64,000 nucleotides of DNA, from the NCBI RefSeq assembly GCF_002113125.1, contig NZ_NEJP01000001.1, positions 434,001 through 498,000 on the forward strand, written 5' to 3'. The notes under the pieces are model-generated. The model had not been told where the DNA came from and ran no database searches. It was given only the letters and a program-made list of their open reading frames with translations. Numbering within the stretch: position 1 is the first letter of the stretch; each line of letters opens with the position of its first letter. Positions 37,380-47,555 of this stretch are shown piece by piece. The translations under genes were made by a program, and so were the position numbers. The DNA is from Pseudomonas sp. B20(2017). Lineage in GTDB: Bacteria > Pseudomonadota > Gammaproteobacteria > Pseudomonadales > Pseudomonadaceae.

Positions 37380-37772
37380 TCACTCTCGGGATTCAATACC
37401 CAGCTCATCCCAAACCGACTCGGCCAGATGAAACGTCGCATTCGCCGCCGGAATCCCGCAGTAGATCGCGCTCTGCATGATGACTTCCTTGATCTCGCCA
37501 CGGCTCACGCCATTGTTGGCCGCCGCCCGCAGGTGCAACTTCAGTTCACCTTCGCGGTTCATGCCGATCAGCATGGCGATGGTAATCAGGCTGCGGGTGT
37601 GGCGTGGCAGGCCCGGACGGGTCCAGATATCGCCCCAGGCGTGACGGGTGATCATCTCCTGGAACTCCGAGTTGAACTCGGTCAGCGTGGTCAGGCTGCG
37701 ATCGACGTGAGCGTCGCCGAGCACCGCGCGGCGCACTTGCATGCCGTCGTCGTAACGTTGTTTCTCGTCCAC
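37380..37772 (-). CDS. pcaC: 4-carboxymuconolactone decarboxylase
   Basis: A 130-aa protein. MDEKQRYDDGMQVRRAVLGD, TRHAWGDIWTRPGL and HLRAAANNGVSRGEIKEV are PcaC signatures of the AhpD-like fold. It decarboxylates 4-carboxymuconolactone to beta-ketoadipate enol-lactone. It is the last gene of pcaTBDC, 10 bp after pcaD, and is not fused to pcaD (no pcaL). Confidence 0.95.
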   Translation of the reverse strand: MDEKQRYDDGMQVRRAVLGDAHVDRSLTTLTEFNSEFQEMITRHAWGDIWTRPGLPRHTRSLITIAMLIGMNREGELKLHLRAAANNGVSRGEIKEVIMQSAIYCGIPAANATFHLAESVWDELGIESRE

Positions 37773-37782
37773 GGAAATCCCC

Positions 37783-38574
37783 TCAATCGGCCAGCAAAAA
37801 GGTCAGCACGCGATCGCTGAACGCGTCGCCGGCCTGAACGTTGGAAAGGTGCGCCGCATAGAACTCGGCGTACTCGGCGCCGCGCACGTGCTCCTGAATG
37901 AAATGCCCGCCGGAGGGCGGCGTCACCGCATCTTCGGTGCCGGCGATCACCAGCAGCGGCGCCGTGATCGACGACAACTGCTCACGGAAGTCCGCATCGC
38001 GCACCGCCGCGCAGTTGGCGGCGTAACCTTCAGGATTGGTCGCGGCCAGCATGTCGGTGATCTGCTTCGCGGCTGCCGGATTGGCGGCAGAAAAGTCCGG
38101 GGTAAACCAGCGGGCAATCGATGCATCGCGCAACGCGACCATCGCCGCCGGACCGTCGCGCAGCACGGTTTCGATGCGCGGATTCCACACCGACGGATCG
38201 CCGATTTTCGCCGCCGTGTTGCAGACGATCAGTTTGTTCAGACGCTGGCCGGCGTTGATCCCCAGCCACTGGCCGATCAGGCCGCCCATCGAAAGACCGC
38301 AGAAATGCGCACGTTCGATGTGCAGCGCATCCAGCAGCGCCAGCACGTCGCGACCCAGTTGCTCGATGCTGTAAGGGCCCGCTGTCACCAGCGACTGGCC
38401 GTGACCACGGGTGTCGAAACGCAGCACGCGAAAGTGCTCGGTGAACGCCGGCATCTGGGCGTCCCACATGTGCAGGTCGGTGCCCAGCGAATTCGACAGC
38501 ACCAGCACCGGCGCATCGACCGGGCCTTCCAATGTGTAATGCAGTTCGCCATCGGCGAGTTGAACGAAAGCCAC
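37783..38574 (-). CDS. pcaD: 3-oxoadipate enol-lactonase
   Basis: A 263-aa alpha/beta hydrolase. The nucleophile elbow is GLSMGGLIG (Ser95), RFDTRGHGQS is the oxyanion-side motif, and a late acid and His complete the triad. It hydrolyses beta-ketoadipate enol-lactone. It lies 12 bp after the pcaB stop. Confidence 0.95.
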   Translation of the reverse strand: MAFVQLADGELHYTLEGPVDAPVLVLSNSLGTDLHMWDAQMPAFTEHFRVLRFDTRGHGQSLVTAGPYSIEQLGRDVLALLDALHIERAHFCGLSMGGLIGQWLGINAGQRLNKLIVCNTAAKIGDPSVWNPRIETVLRDGPAAMVALRDASIARWFTPDFSAANPAAAKQITDMLAATNPEGYAANCAAVRDADFREQLSSITAPLLVIAGTEDAVTPPSGGHFIQEHVRGAEYAEFYAAHLSNVQAGDAFSDRVLTFLLAD

Positions 38575-38586
38575 AGCCCTCTCCTT

Positions 38587-39951
38587 TCAGTCAGACAATG
38601 CGTTGTGTTCGGCCACGGCCCGCTCGACCCAGCCCTGCGCCTGGCCAAGGTAATGGGCGGGATCGAGCAGATGATCCAGTTCGGTTGCGCTCAGTTCGGC
38701 GGTCACCTGCGGTTCGTCACCGAGTACCGCCCGCAGATGGCGCTGTTCGGCCACCGCACGTTTGCAGCATTGCTCGAGCAGATGATGCGCGGTGTCGCGG
38801 CCGACCCGCTGCGCGAGGACGATGCTCACCGCTTCGGCCAGCACCAGGCCTTGAGTCAGTTCCAGGTTGCGGGCCATGCGCGCGGCATCGACTTCCAGAC
38901 CGTCAGCCAGCAGCCGTGCCTGTTGCAGCGCGCCCGACACCAGGCAGCAGATCTCCGGCAGGGTTTCCCATTCGGCGTGCCACAAACCAAGGCTGCGTTC
39001 GTGTTCCTGGGGCATGGCGCTGAACAGCGTCGAGACCAGCCCCGGCACGCGGGTGGCGGCGCCGATCAACACCGCCGCGCCCACCGGATTGCGTTTGTGC
39101 GGCATGGTCGAGGAACCGCCCTTGCCCGGCGCCGACGGCTCGAACACTTCCGCGGCTTCGGTCTGCATCAACAGGCTGATGTCGCGGCCGAGTTTGCCGA
39201 GGCTGCCGGCGATCAGCCCAAGCACCGCACCGAACTCGACGATGCGATCACGCTGGGTGTGCCACGGTTGTTCCGGCAAAGTCAGTTGCAGTTCTTCGGC
39301 CAGCGCCCGGGCAATCGGCAGCGCTTGCTCACCGAGCGCCGCGAGGGTGCCGGACGCGCCGCCGAATTGCAGCACCAGCAATCGCGGCTTGAGCTCGCGC
39401 AGACGCTGACGGCTGCGAGTGATCGCGCCGAGCCAACCGGCGATCTTCATGCCGAGCGTCACCGGCGTCGCATGTTGCAGCCAGGTTCTTCCCGCCAGCG
39501 GTGTGGCGGCGTTGCGCTGCGCCTGAATGGCGAGAGAGTCGGCCAGTTGCGCCAGCTCCCCTTCAATCAACTCCAGCGCCTGACGCAGTTGCAGCACCAG
39601 CCCGGAATCCATCACGTCCTGGCTGGTGGCGCCCAGATGCACGTAGCGCTCGGCTTCGGCATCGGTCGCGGCGATCTGTTTGCCCAACGCCTTGACCAGC
39701 GGAATCGCCGAGTTGCCGGCCGTGGCAATCGCCTCGCCCAGTGCTGCGAAATCAAACAACCCGGCGCGGCAGGCGTTTTCAATCGACGCGACAGCACTCG
39801 CCGGAATCAACCCGACCCGCGCTTCGGCCCGCGCCATCGCCGCTTCGAAGTCGAGCATCGCCTGCACCCGGCCCTGATCGCAGAACACGTCGCGCATATC
39901 GCGGGCAGTAAAGTAGGCATCGAACAATTGATTGCCCGGTCGCTGAGTCAT
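38587..39951 (-). CDS. pcaB: 3-carboxy-cis,cis-muconate cycloisomerase
   Basis: A 454-aa member of the fumarase/aspartase superfamily. The signature GGSSTMPHKRNPVGAAVLIG is present, along with HLGATSQDVMDSGLVLQL. It lactonises 3-carboxymuconate. The start at 39951 (MTQRPGNQL) follows AAGGA. It lies 46 bp after pcaT. Confidence 0.95.
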   Translation of the reverse strand: MTQRPGNQLFDAYFTARDMRDVFCDQGRVQAMLDFEAAMARAEARVGLIPASAVASIENACRAGLFDFAALGEAIATAGNSAIPLVKALGKQIAATDAEAERYVHLGATSQDVMDSGLVLQLRQALELIEGELAQLADSLAIQAQRNAATPLAGRTWLQHATPVTLGMKIAGWLGAITRSRQRLRELKPRLLVLQFGGASGTLAALGEQALPIARALAEELQLTLPEQPWHTQRDRIVEFGAVLGLIAGSLGKLGRDISLLMQTEAAEVFEPSAPGKGGSSTMPHKRNPVGAAVLIGAATRVPGLVSTLFSAMPQEHERSLGLWHAEWETLPEICCLVSGALQQARLLADGLEVDAARMARNLELTQGLVLAEAVSIVLAQRVGRDTAHHLLEQCCKRAVAEQRHLRAVLGDEPQVTAELSATELDHLLDPAHYLGQAQGWVERAVAEHNALSD

Positions 39952-39997
39952 AAACAGTCCTTGCCGGCGCGGGCCGTTGTGGCCCGCGCGCATCGGT

Positions 39998-41293
39998 TTA
40001 AAGGTCGTGGTGCAAATACTTCGCTTCTTTGGGCAGGCGCAGGCTGAACAGGAACGCCACGGCCATCATGATCGTGACATACCAGTAGAACGCGTTTTCC
40101 ATGCCGCCGGCCTTCAGGCTCAAGGCGACGTATTCTGCCGAACCGCCAAAGATCGCGTTGGCCACCGCATACGCCAGACCGACGCCCAGAGCGCGGACTT
40201 CCGGCGGGAACATCTCGGCTTTCACCAGACCGCTGATCGAGGTGTAGAAACTGACAATCGCCAGCGCCAACGTGATCAGGACAAAGGCCAGGAACGGGCT
40301 GCTGACGCTTTTCAAGCTCAGCAGGATCGGCACGGTGAACAGCGTGCCGAGGGCACCGAACCAGAGCATCGAGTTACGCCGGCCGATCTTGTCGGCGAGC
40401 ATGCCGAACAGTGGCTGCATGCACATGTACAGGAACAGCGCGCCGGTCATGATGTAACTGGCAGTCTTGGCGTGCATGCCGGCGGTGTTCACCAGGTACT
40501 TCTGCATATACGTGGTGAAGGTGTAGAAAATCAGCGAGCCGCCAGCGGTGTAGCCGAGCACGGTGATGAACGCGGCCTTGTGGTCGCGGAACAGCGCACT
40601 GATGCTGCCGGCGTCCTTGTGTTCACGTGTTTCCTTGTTAGTGGTTTCTTTCAGGGTGCGACGCAGGAACAGCGAAATCAGCGCCGCCACCGCCCCGACC
40701 ACGAACGGAATCCGCCAGCCGTAGGCACGCAGTTCTTCTTCAGAAAGAAACTGCTGCAGGATCACCACTACCAGCACCGCCAGCAGTTGCCCGCCGATCA
40801 GCGTCACGTACTGGAACGAGGCGAAGAACCCGCGCTGGCCCTTGAGCGCGACTTCGCTCATGTAGGTCGCGGTGGTGCCGTACTCGCCGCCCACCGACAG
40901 GCCTTGCAGCAGACGCGCGAACAACAGCAGCAGCGGCGCCCAGACGCCGATGTCGTTGTAGGTCGGCAGACAGGCGATCAGCAACGAGCCGAAGCACATC
41001 ATCAGGATCGAGATCAGCATCGAGTTCTTGCGCCCGTGCTTGTCCGCGACCCGACCGAAAATCCAGCCGCCGATCGGTCGCATCAGGAACCCGGCGGCAA
41101 ATACGCCTGCCGTGTTTACCAGCTGCACCGTGGGGTTGTCGGAGGGGAAGAACGCCGGGGCGAAATAGATCGCGCAGAAGGCGTAGACGTAGAAGTCGAA
41201 CCATTCGACGAGGTTGCCGGACGACGCGCCGACAATGGCGAAGATGCGCTTGCTGCGCTCTTCACCGGTGTAATGGGAGGTGAGGGTTGTCAT
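39998..41293 (-). CDS. pcaT: MFS dicarboxylate transporter of the pca cluster
   Basis: A 431-aa MHS-type symporter: [40 protein letters not shown] and [19 protein letters not shown]. The position before pcaB and the similarity to the alpha-ketoglutarate permease type match PcaT, the beta-ketoadipate/dicarboxylate importer of P. putida. It is followed by pcaB on the same strand. Confidence 0.9.
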   Translation of the reverse strand: MTTLTSHYTGEERSKRIFAIVGASSGNLVEWFDFYVYAFCAIYFAPAFFPSDNPTVQLVNTAGVFAAGFLMRPIGGWIFGRVADKHGRKNSMLISILMMCFGSLLIACLPTYNDIGVWAPLLLLFARLLQGLSVGGEYGTTATYMSEVALKGQRGFFASFQYVTLIGGQLLAVLVVVILQQFLSEEELRAYGWRIPFVVGAVAALISLFLRRTLKETTNKETREHKDAGSISALFRDHKAAFITVLGYTAGGSLIFYTFTTYMQKYLVNTAGMHAKTASYIMTGALFLYMCMQPLFGMLADKIGRRNSMLWFGALGTLFTVPILLSLKSVSSPFLAFVLITLALAIVSFYTSISGLVKAEMFPPEVRALGVGLAYAVANAIFGGSAEYVALSLKAGGMENAFYWYVTIMMAVAFLFSLRLPKEAKYLHHDL

Positions 41294-41376
41294 TGTTTTT
41301 CACTCGATAGGGACAGTGAGAGTCTAGACACACTTTGCAACAGTCCCGTTCCACAGATACTTTGCGCCGCAAATCT

Positions 41377-41468
41377 CTGTGGGAGCGGGCTTGCTCGCGA
41401 AGGCGTTGGATCAGCCAACATCACTGTCGACTGATACACCCTCTTCGCGAGCAAGCCCGCTCCCACAG
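41377..41468. repeat. REP pair, ggagcgggcttgctcgcg class
   Basis: CTGTGGGAGCGGGCTTGCTC (from 41377) and its complement ending at 41468 form 26-bp arms around a 40-bp spacer. The pair sits inside the pca cluster, between pcaG and pcaT, where it may attenuate or stabilise the long mRNA. Confidence 0.85.
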
Positions 41469-41484
41469 GGGATGTGTAATGACT

Positions 41485-42051
41485 TTAGTAATCGAAGAAC
41501 ACGGTTTCCGCATCAGTGCCCTGCAGGATCACATTCCACTGATAAACACCCTCTGCATCGGGCTTCGCCAGCAACGTGGTGCGGCGCTCGGCCGGAACGC
41601 ATTCGAGCAACGGGTCATTGACGTTCGCCGGATCGCCTTCGAAATAAATCCGCGTCAGCAAGTGCTTCACCAGACCGCGCGCGAATACCAGCACCACCAG
41701 GTGCGGCGCCTGGGTCGAGCCTTTCAGGCCTTCGACCGTGCCCGGCTTGATGGTGGTGAAACGGAAGCGCCCTTCGGCGTCCACCGGCACCCGGCCGAAG
41801 CCTTCGAAATTCGGGTCGAGCGGTTTGGCCTGCTCGTCTTCCGGGTGATCGTATTTGCCGGCGGCGTTGGCCTGCCAGACTTCGAGCATGGCGTCGTTGA
41901 CGACATCGCCGTTGCCATCCACCACTTGCCCGCTGATCGCCACGCGCTGGCCGAGGGTCAGTTCGTTGGCGAGGTTTTCACGGTTCAGCCAGGTCAGGCC
42001 GATGTGGTAATACGGCCCGACGGTGTGGGACGTGGTCGCAGTCAGGGTCAT
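41485..42051 (-). CDS. pcaG: Protocatechuate 3,4-dioxygenase alpha subunit
   Basis: A 188-aa intradiol dioxygenase subunit: HTVGPYYHIGLTWLNR, VNDAMLEVWQANAAGKYDHP, FARGLVKHLLTRIYFEGD. It lacks the full iron-ligand set, as expected for alpha. It pairs with PcaH to cleave protocatechuate to 3-carboxymuconate. It starts one base after the pcaH stop. Confidence 0.95.
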   Translation of the reverse strand: MTLTATTSHTVGPYYHIGLTWLNRENLANELTLGQRVAISGQVVDGNGDVVNDAMLEVWQANAAGKYDHPEDEQAKPLDPNFEGFGRVPVDAEGRFRFTTIKPGTVEGLKGSTQAPHLVVLVFARGLVKHLLTRIYFEGDPANVNDPLLECVPAERRTTLLAKPDAEGVYQWNVILQGTDAETVFFDY

Positions 42052-42052
42052 C

Positions 42053-42757
42053 TCATTTCTCCATCGGCGTGGCTTCGCGGCCGCGCAGCACGATGTCCCA
42101 GCGATAAGCGAGGGCGTAGGACGGAATGGTTTTTTCCAGATCGAAAGCGGCGATCAGGCGTTCCTTGGCCGAGGTGTCCGGCACGCAGTTGTAGATCGGG
42201 TCGTACGCCAGCAGCGGATCGCCCGGGAAATACATTTGCGTGACCAGACGCGTCAGGATGCTCGGCCCGAACAGCGAGAAATGCACGTGCGCAGGACGCC
42301 AGGCGTTGTGGTGATTGCCCCACGGATAGGCGCCGGGTTTGATGGTCTGGAACTGATACCAGCCGTCGGCGTCGGTCACGGTGCGGCCGGTGCCGGTGAA
42401 GTTTGGGTCCAGCGGTGCGTCGTGCAGGTCGCGGGCATGGTTGTAGCGACCGGCGGCGTTGGCCTGCCAGATCTCCACCAGAATCCCCGGCACCGGCAGA
42501 CCGTCTTCGTCGAGCACACGCCCGTGAATGATGATCCGCTCGCCGAGCGGTTCACCCTGATGCTGGGCGGTCAGATCGTTGTCGGTATCGGCCACGCGCT
42601 CGGCACCGATGGTCGGGCCGGTGATTTCCGACAGCGAATGCGGTAGAAACACCAACGGCTTGGACGGCGAGCGCAGATTGGTGGATTGATAGGTCGGGTG
42701 CAGGTACGGCGGCTGGGTGCCTTCCTGCGGGCGGCGGTAACCAGGCTTGTCAGTCAT
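42053..42757 (-). CDS. pcaH: Protocatechuate 3,4-dioxygenase beta subunit
   Basis: A 234-aa catalytic subunit. The Fe(III) ligands are visible as Tyr105 (ANAAGRYNHARD), Tyr144 (GAYPWGNHHNAW), and His157 and His159 (RPAHVHFSLFG). It lies 36 bp after pcaF and directly before pcaG. Confidence 0.96.
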   Translation of the reverse strand: MTDKPGYRRPQEGTQPPYLHPTYQSTNLRSPSKPLVFLPHSLSEITGPTIGAERVADTDNDLTAQHQGEPLGERIIIHGRVLDEDGLPVPGILVEIWQANAAGRYNHARDLHDAPLDPNFTGTGRTVTDADGWYQFQTIKPGAYPWGNHHNAWRPAHVHFSLFGPSILTRLVTQMYFPGDPLLAYDPIYNCVPDTSAKERLIAAFDLEKTIPSYALAYRWDIVLRGREATPMEK

Positions 42758-42793
42758 TTCGCTTTCCTCTGTTCTTTTTCGTCACGGCTTGCG

Positions 42794-43996
42794 TCAGACG
42801 CGCTCGATGGCCAGGGCCAGACCCTGGCCGACACCGACGCACATGGTCGCCAGACCTTTCTTGCCACCGGTCTTTTCCAGCTGATGCAGCGCGGTCAGCA
42901 CCAGACGCGCGCCGCTCATGCCCAACGGATGACCCAAGGCAATCGCGCCGCCGTTCGGATTGACCTGGGCCGCGTCGTCCGCCAGTCCCAGTTCGCGGAG
43001 CACCGCCAGACCCTGGCTGGCAAACGCTTCGTTGAGTTCGATCACATCGAAATCACTGACCGCCACGCCGAGGCGCTCGGTGAGTTTGCGCACCGCCGGC
43101 ACCGGGCCGATGCCCATTACCCGTGGCGCAACCCCGGCACTGGCCATGCCCAATACTTTGGCGCGGGCAGTCAAACCGTGTTTTTTCACCGCTTCGGCCG
43201 AGGCCAGAATCAGCGCGGCAGCACCGTCGTTGACGCCCGAAGCGTTGCCGGCGGTGACGGTCTTGTCCGGGCCGTTGACCGGTTTCAACTTGGTCAGGGC
43301 TTCAAGCGTGGTGTCGGCACGAGGGTGTTCGTCCTGGCTGACCACCGTTTCGCCCTTCTTGTGGGCGATCCGCACTTCGACAATTTCCTCGGCGAAGTAG
43401 CCGGCAGCCTGGGCAGCGGCAGTACGTTGCTGACTGCGCAGGGCGAAAGCGTCCTGATCCTCGCGGGAAATTTCGTAATCGTCGGCGACGTTGTCGGCGG
43501 TCTGCGGCATCGCGTCGACGCCGTACTGGGCCTTCATCAGCGGGTTGATGAAACGCCAGCCAATGGTGGTGTCTTCCAGTTTCATGTTGCGCGAAAACGC
43601 CGCATCGGCCTTGCCCATCACGAACGGTGCACGGGACATCGACTCGACGCCACCGGCAATCGCCAGCTCCATTTCGCCGCTGGCGATGGCGCGGAACGCC
43701 GTGCCAATAGCATCCATCCCCGACGCACAAAGGCGATTGAGGGTGACGCCCGGAACGCTCTCCGGCAGACCGGCCAGCAGCAGCGCCATGCGCGCGACGT
43801 TGCGGTTGTCTTCGCCGGCCTGGTTGGCGCAGCCGAGGAATACTTCGTCGATGGCGCTCCAGTCCACCGACGGATTGCGCTCCATCAGGGCCTTGATCGG
43901 CACGGCGGCCAGGTCGTCGGCGCGAACTGCCGCCAGACCGCCACCGAAACGACCGATGGGGGTACGAATCGCATCACAGATATAAACGTTGCGCAT
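42794..43996 (-). CDS. pcaF: 3-oxoadipyl-CoA thiolase
   Basis: A 400-aa thiolase: [16 protein letters not shown], the nucleophile Cys90 in [31 protein letters not shown], and the final Cys in [12 protein letters not shown]. It cleaves beta-ketoadipyl-CoA to succinyl-CoA and acetyl-CoA. Two adjacent ATGs (43999 and 43996) overlap the pcaJ stop. The second is used because it gives the canonical length and better spacing to GGGAG. Confidence 0.95.
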   Translation of the reverse strand: MRNVYICDAIRTPIGRFGGGLAAVRADDLAAVPIKALMERNPSVDWSAIDEVFLGCANQAGEDNRNVARMALLLAGLPESVPGVTLNRLCASGMDAIGTAFRAIASGEMELAIAGGVESMSRAPFVMGKADAAFSRNMKLEDTTIGWRFINPLMKAQYGVDAMPQTADNVADDYEISREDQDAFALRSQQRTAAAQAAGYFAEEIVEVRIAHKKGETVVSQDEHPRADTTLEALTKLKPVNGPDKTVTAGNASGVNDGAAALILASAEAVKKHGLTARAKVLGMASAGVAPRVMGIGPVPAVRKLTERLGVAVSDFDVIELNEAFASQGLAVLRELGLADDAAQVNPNGGAIALGHPLGMSGARLVLTALHQLEKTGGKKGLATMCVGVGQGLALAIERV

Positions 43997-44775
43997 CATG
44001 CTTCTCCCGGTGCCTGGCCGTGGGCCGCTGCGGTGCGGGCTTCGAGATCGCGCAGAGCGGTCAGCTCGACTTCGGTCGGTTCGGCAGTGGTGGCCACGCT
44101 GTCGGCAAAACGGATGGCCCAACCGGTGGCGGCGACCACTTGCTCACGGGTCACGCCCGGGTGCAGCGCGGTGACCACGAACTCGTTGGTGCCCTCTTCC
44201 GGCTCCATGATGCACAGGTCGGTGATGATCCCGACCGGGCCGGCGCCCGGCAGGCCCAGACGTTTGCGCGAATCGCCGCCCTCGCCATGACCGACCGAGG
44301 TGATGAAATCGAGCTTGTCGACAAACGAACGCGCCGACTGCTTGAGGATGATCAACACGCTTTTGGCGGAGCCGGCAATTTCCGGCGCGCCACCGGCACC
44401 CGGCAAACGGACCTTCGGCTGGTGATAGTCGCCGACCACGGTGGTGTTGATGTTGCCGAAACGGTCGACCTGGGCTGCGCCGAGGAAACCGACGTCGATG
44501 CGCCCGCCCTGCAGCCAGTAGCGAAAAATCTCTCCGGTGGGCACGACGGTGTCAGCAGTTTCCGCCAGTTCGCCGTCACCGATCGACAGTGGCAATACGC
44601 TGGGTTTGGCGCCGATCGGGCCCGACTCATAGATCAGCACCACGTCCGGCGACGAGGTCAGGCGCGCCAGGTTGGCGGCTTTCGACGGCAGGCCGATGCC
44701 GACGAAGCACACCGAGCCGTTCTTCAGGCGACGGGCCGCGGCGACGGTCATCATTTCATTGGTGGTGTAAGTCAT
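43996..44775 (-). CDS. pcaJ: 3-oxoadipate CoA-transferase subunit B
   Basis: A 259-aa CoA-transferase subunit. The catalytic Glu50 is in [12 protein letters not shown], and [12 protein letters not shown] is conserved. With PcaI it moves CoA from succinyl-CoA to beta-ketoadipate. Its start overlaps the pcaI stop (TAATG) and its stop overlaps the pcaF start, so I, J and F are coupled. Confidence 0.95.
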   Translation of the reverse strand: MTYTTNEMMTVAAARRLKNGSVCFVGIGLPSKAANLARLTSSPDVVLIYESGPIGAKPSVLPLSIGDGELAETADTVVPTGEIFRYWLQGGRIDVGFLGAAQVDRFGNINTTVVGDYHQPKVRLPGAGGAPEIAGSAKSVLIILKQSARSFVDKLDFITSVGHGEGGDSRKRLGLPGAGPVGIITDLCIMEPEEGTNEFVVTALHPGVTREQVVAATGWAIRFADSVATTAEPTEVELTALRDLEARTAAAHGQAPGEA

Positions 44776-45632
44776 TACTTGGCCTCCGAAGCAGCGGCCA
44801 ACTTGGCCTGGAACTCGCTGAAGTCAGCGCAGCCATGGATGTATTCTTTGATCCACGCGGTAAACGTCTCACGGTCGCGGGCGATCGGATCCCACGCCTG
44901 ATAGAAACGGTTGTCACGCTCGGTGTAACCGTGGGCGTAGGACGGATGCGCGCCACCGGGTACATGACAGACCGCGCTCAAGGCCCAGGTCGGCAGCACG
45001 CAGGCGTTCATCGGCGCGTCGAGGTTGTCGACGATTTCTTCGACGGTGACGATGCAACGCTTGGCGGCCAGTGCGGCTTCTTTCTGCACACCGAGAATGC
45101 CCCACAGCAGCACGTTGCCCTGACGGTCGGCCTTCTGGGCGTGGATCACGGTCACGTCCGGACGCACCGACGGCACCGCCGCCAGCACTTCGCCGGTGAA
45201 CGGGCAAGTCACGGATTTGATCAGCGGGTTGACCTTCGGCAGGTCGGAACCGGCGTAGGCCCGCAGCACCGCGAATGGCAGGCCGGAGGCGCCGGCGACG
45301 TAGGCGTTGGCCAGGTCGGCGTGGCTGTGCTCTTCGATTTCCAGCGCGTGCGGCCATTGCTTCTCGACCGCGTCGCGCAGACGGTGCAGCGAACCCACGC
45401 CAGGGTTACCGCCCCAGGAGAAGATCAGCTTGCGTGCGCAGCCGGCGCCGATCAGTTGGTCGTAGATCAGGTCAGGCGTCATCCGCACCAGGGTCAGATC
45501 TTTCTTGCCCTGACGAATGATTTCATGACCCGCCGCCGTAGGGATCAGGTGAGTGAAGCCTTCGAGCGCGACGGTGTCGCCGTCGTTGACGAATTGCTTC
45601 ACCGCGTCGTGCAGCGAAAGGATCTCAGCCAT
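44775..45632 (-). CDS. pcaI: 3-oxoadipate CoA-transferase subunit A
   Basis: A 285-aa subunit: VALEGFTHLIPTAAGHEIIR, LIFSWGGNPGVGS and VRPDVTVIHAQKADRQGNVL. It is the first gene of pcaIJFHG, with a PcaR-type site about 105-135 bp upstream and GGGAG before the ATG. Confidence 0.95.
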   Translation of the reverse strand: MAEILSLHDAVKQFVNDGDTVALEGFTHLIPTAAGHEIIRQGKKDLTLVRMTPDLIYDQLIGAGCARKLIFSWGGNPGVGSLHRLRDAVEKQWPHALEIEEHSHADLANAYVAGASGLPFAVLRAYAGSDLPKVNPLIKSVTCPFTGEVLAAVPSVRPDVTVIHAQKADRQGNVLLWGILGVQKEAALAAKRCIVTVEEIVDNLDAPMNACVLPTWALSAVCHVPGGAHPSYAHGYTERDNRFYQAWDPIARDRETFTAWIKEYIHGCADFSEFQAKLAAASEAK

Positions 45633-45736
45633 GGAGCGGGCTCCCGTTTTTGTAATGAATCGCCAGTGAATAAAAAGGCGCGAGGTTCTGCGCCGGAGTC
45701 ACTGAAGATTAAGCCGCTGATTTTCGCCAAACAATC

Positions 45737-45767
45737 CGATAATCGACTGAGTGTTCGTTTATCGAAC
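45737..45767 (-). promoter_or_regulatory. PcaR-type operator before pcaI
   Basis: On the minus strand 45767-45753 reads GTTCGATAAACGAAC, two mismatches from the PcaR consensus GTTCGATAATCGCAC as I recall it. A second degenerate half (GTCGATTATCGG) follows at 45747-45737. The element lies 105-135 bp before the pcaI ATG, consistent with PcaR/beta-ketoadipate activation. Confidence 0.75.
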
Positions 45768-45797
45768 AGATTGTTATCAACCTATCTTTCCGTCACT

Positions 45798-45848
45798 GAT
45801 CGTTCCCACGCTCTGCGTGGGAATGCAGCCCGGGACGCTCCGCGTCCC
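45798..45848. repeat. Single REP, cgttcccacgc class
   Basis: GATCGTTCCCACGCTCTGCG, then TGGGAATGCAGCCCGGGACG, and the inner GCGTCCC. It matches the left half of the element at 11930-12026 but has no mirrored partner here. It lies between pcaK and pcaI. Confidence 0.8.
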
Positions 45849-45914
45849 TTCGGGAGCCGAACGTGGAGCAACCGCTGAGACCAGTTCGACGTGGTAACGA
45901 TCCTGCAATGAAAC

Positions 45915-47261
45915 TCAAGTCGCGTCCGCGTGACTGACCAGGCCTTTGATCACCACCGCTGCCGTAGCCAGGCCCGCCGGTATCACCAGCGCTGTCAGCA
46001 CCTGTTCGAAATTCCAGCCCAACCCCAACAGAGTCGCGCCCATCCACGCCCCGAGAATCGCGCCGAACCGGCCAATCCCGAGCATCCATGACACACCGGT
46101 CGCGCGGCCCTGAGTCGGATAAAACCGCGCCGCCAGTGAGGGCATCGCCGATTGCGCGCCGTTGACGCACATGCCCGCCACCAGCACCAGCGTCGCCAGC
46201 AACGTGATGTTGCCCAGACTCTGCCCCACCGCGTACGCAAACACCCCGGCCAGCAGGTAGAAAATGCCGATGACCTTGTGCGGATTGAACCGGTCCATCG
46301 CCCAGCCTACGCCGACCGCGCTCAACACCCCGCCGAACTGGAACAGCGCGCCGATAAACGCCGCCTGCTCCATGCTCGCGCCGCTGTCGCGCATCAGGGT
46401 CGGCAGCCAACTGGTCAAAAGATAAACGATCACCAGACCCATGAAGTAGGTCAGCCACAGCAGCAACGTACCGACGCTGTAGGTGCCGGAGAAAATCACC
46501 GCGAACACGTTGCGTGCTTTGACGGTTTTCTGTTCCGGCACACTGAAACTCGCGGCCTGAGCGACGGTGGCAGGATCAATGGGTGCGAGAGCCTTGCGTA
46601 CCTTGTCGGTGCCGCGATTGCGCACTACCAGATAACGCGCCGATTCCGGCAACCAGAGCAGCAACACCACAGCGAGGATCAGAGGCAGAATCCCGCCGAT
46701 CAGCAAAAGACTGTGCCAGCCAAATGCCGGGATCAGCTTGGCCGAAATAAATCCGCCGCCGGCCATGCCGAGGTTGAAGCCGCAGAACATGCTGGTCACC
46801 AGCAACGACTTCTTGCGCTCCGGGGTGTATTCCGACAGCAGCGTGGTAGCGTTCGGCATTCCGGCCCCCAGCCCCAGACCGGTGAGGAAGCGCAGCACCA
46901 GCAACTGATCGACGTTGGTCGCGTAGGCCGAGGCCAGGCTGAAACCACCGAACAGAAAAACCGCGCCGACCAGTACGACTTTTCGCCCGAAGCGGTCAGC
47001 CAGCGGACCGGAGCCCAGCGCACCGAAGACCATGCCGATCAGCGCGGCACTCATCACCGGGCCGAGGCTGGCGCGGTCGATGCCCCAGTCCTGAGACAGA
47101 GCCGGCGCGATGAAACCCATGGCCGCCGTGTCGAGGCCATCGAGGAACACAATCAGGAAACACAGGATCACGACGCGCCACTGATAGCGCGAGATCGGTT
47201 GGGCATTGATGAAGGACTGCACATCGAGGCAGTGACCTACAGCGGACTGAGGCTGGTTCAT
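45915..47261 (-). CDS. pcaK: Aromatic acid:H+ symporter (4-hydroxybenzoate/protocatechuate)
   Basis: A 448-aa MFS carrier of the AAHS family. FLDGLDTAAMGFIAPALSQD carries the DGxD motif of PcaK, and GPLADRFGRKVVLVGAV is the loop 2-3 motif. It takes up protocatechuate and 4-hydroxybenzoate and can act in chemotaxis. The start at 47261 is chosen because it begins the usual N-terminus. It lies between pcaR and pcaI with its own upstream PcaR-type site. Confidence 0.93.
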   Translation of the reverse strand: MNQPQSAVGHCLDVQSFINAQPISRYQWRVVILCFLIVFLDGLDTAAMGFIAPALSQDWGIDRASLGPVMSAALIGMVFGALGSGPLADRFGRKVVLVGAVFLFGGFSLASAYATNVDQLLVLRFLTGLGLGAGMPNATTLLSEYTPERKKSLLVTSMFCGFNLGMAGGGFISAKLIPAFGWHSLLLIGGILPLILAVVLLLWLPESARYLVVRNRGTDKVRKALAPIDPATVAQAASFSVPEQKTVKARNVFAVIFSGTYSVGTLLLWLTYFMGLVIVYLLTSWLPTLMRDSGASMEQAAFIGALFQFGGVLSAVGVGWAMDRFNPHKVIGIFYLLAGVFAYAVGQSLGNITLLATLVLVAGMCVNGAQSAMPSLAARFYPTQGRATGVSWMLGIGRFGAILGAWMGATLLGLGWNFEQVLTALVIPAGLATAAVVIKGLVSHADAT

Positions 47262-47514
47262 TATTTTTATTCCACGCAAAAAACGCAGTCGAACGGCGGC
47301 CGGCCAGAGAGCGGCACGGTCACAACTATATAAGGAAGAAATCGGGCGTTGCGCTAATACCAGCAACAGGAACAGGAGCGGCGACAGTCGGGGAACGTGC
47401 GCATGGGAAGTTGCCTCTTGTCATTATTATGGGAGTCGACAATCCGGCGGGCTCATTCACATTCGCGCCGGATGACGCTGCCGCGACATTAATGATCCGA
47501 GGGTTTTAGCGTCA
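47262..47514 (-). other. pcaK leader region
   Basis: This stretch lies between the PcaR-type operator and the pcaK start. I see no ORF with a ribosome binding site, no REP and no strong hairpin. It is probably untranslated leader and spacer. Confidence 0.5.
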
Positions 47515-47548
47515 ATTCGATAAACGCAACTCTGTGCGTTTATCGAAC
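47515..47548 (-). promoter_or_regulatory. Double PcaR-type operator before pcaK
   Basis: A perfect 13-bp inverted repeat, TTCGATAAACGCA (47516-47528) and its complement (47535-47547), has a 6-bp spacer. On the minus strand 47548-47534 reads GTTCGATAAACGCAC, one mismatch from the PcaR consensus. It lies between the pcaR stop and pcaK, about 255 bp before the pcaK ATG, leaving a long leader. Confidence 0.75.
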
Positions 47549-47555
47549 AGGTTCA

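Noticed and set aside
37849..40047. 732-aa open frame on the plus strand
   Set aside because: Antisense to pcaD and pcaB, Arg/His/Gln-rich, no domain.
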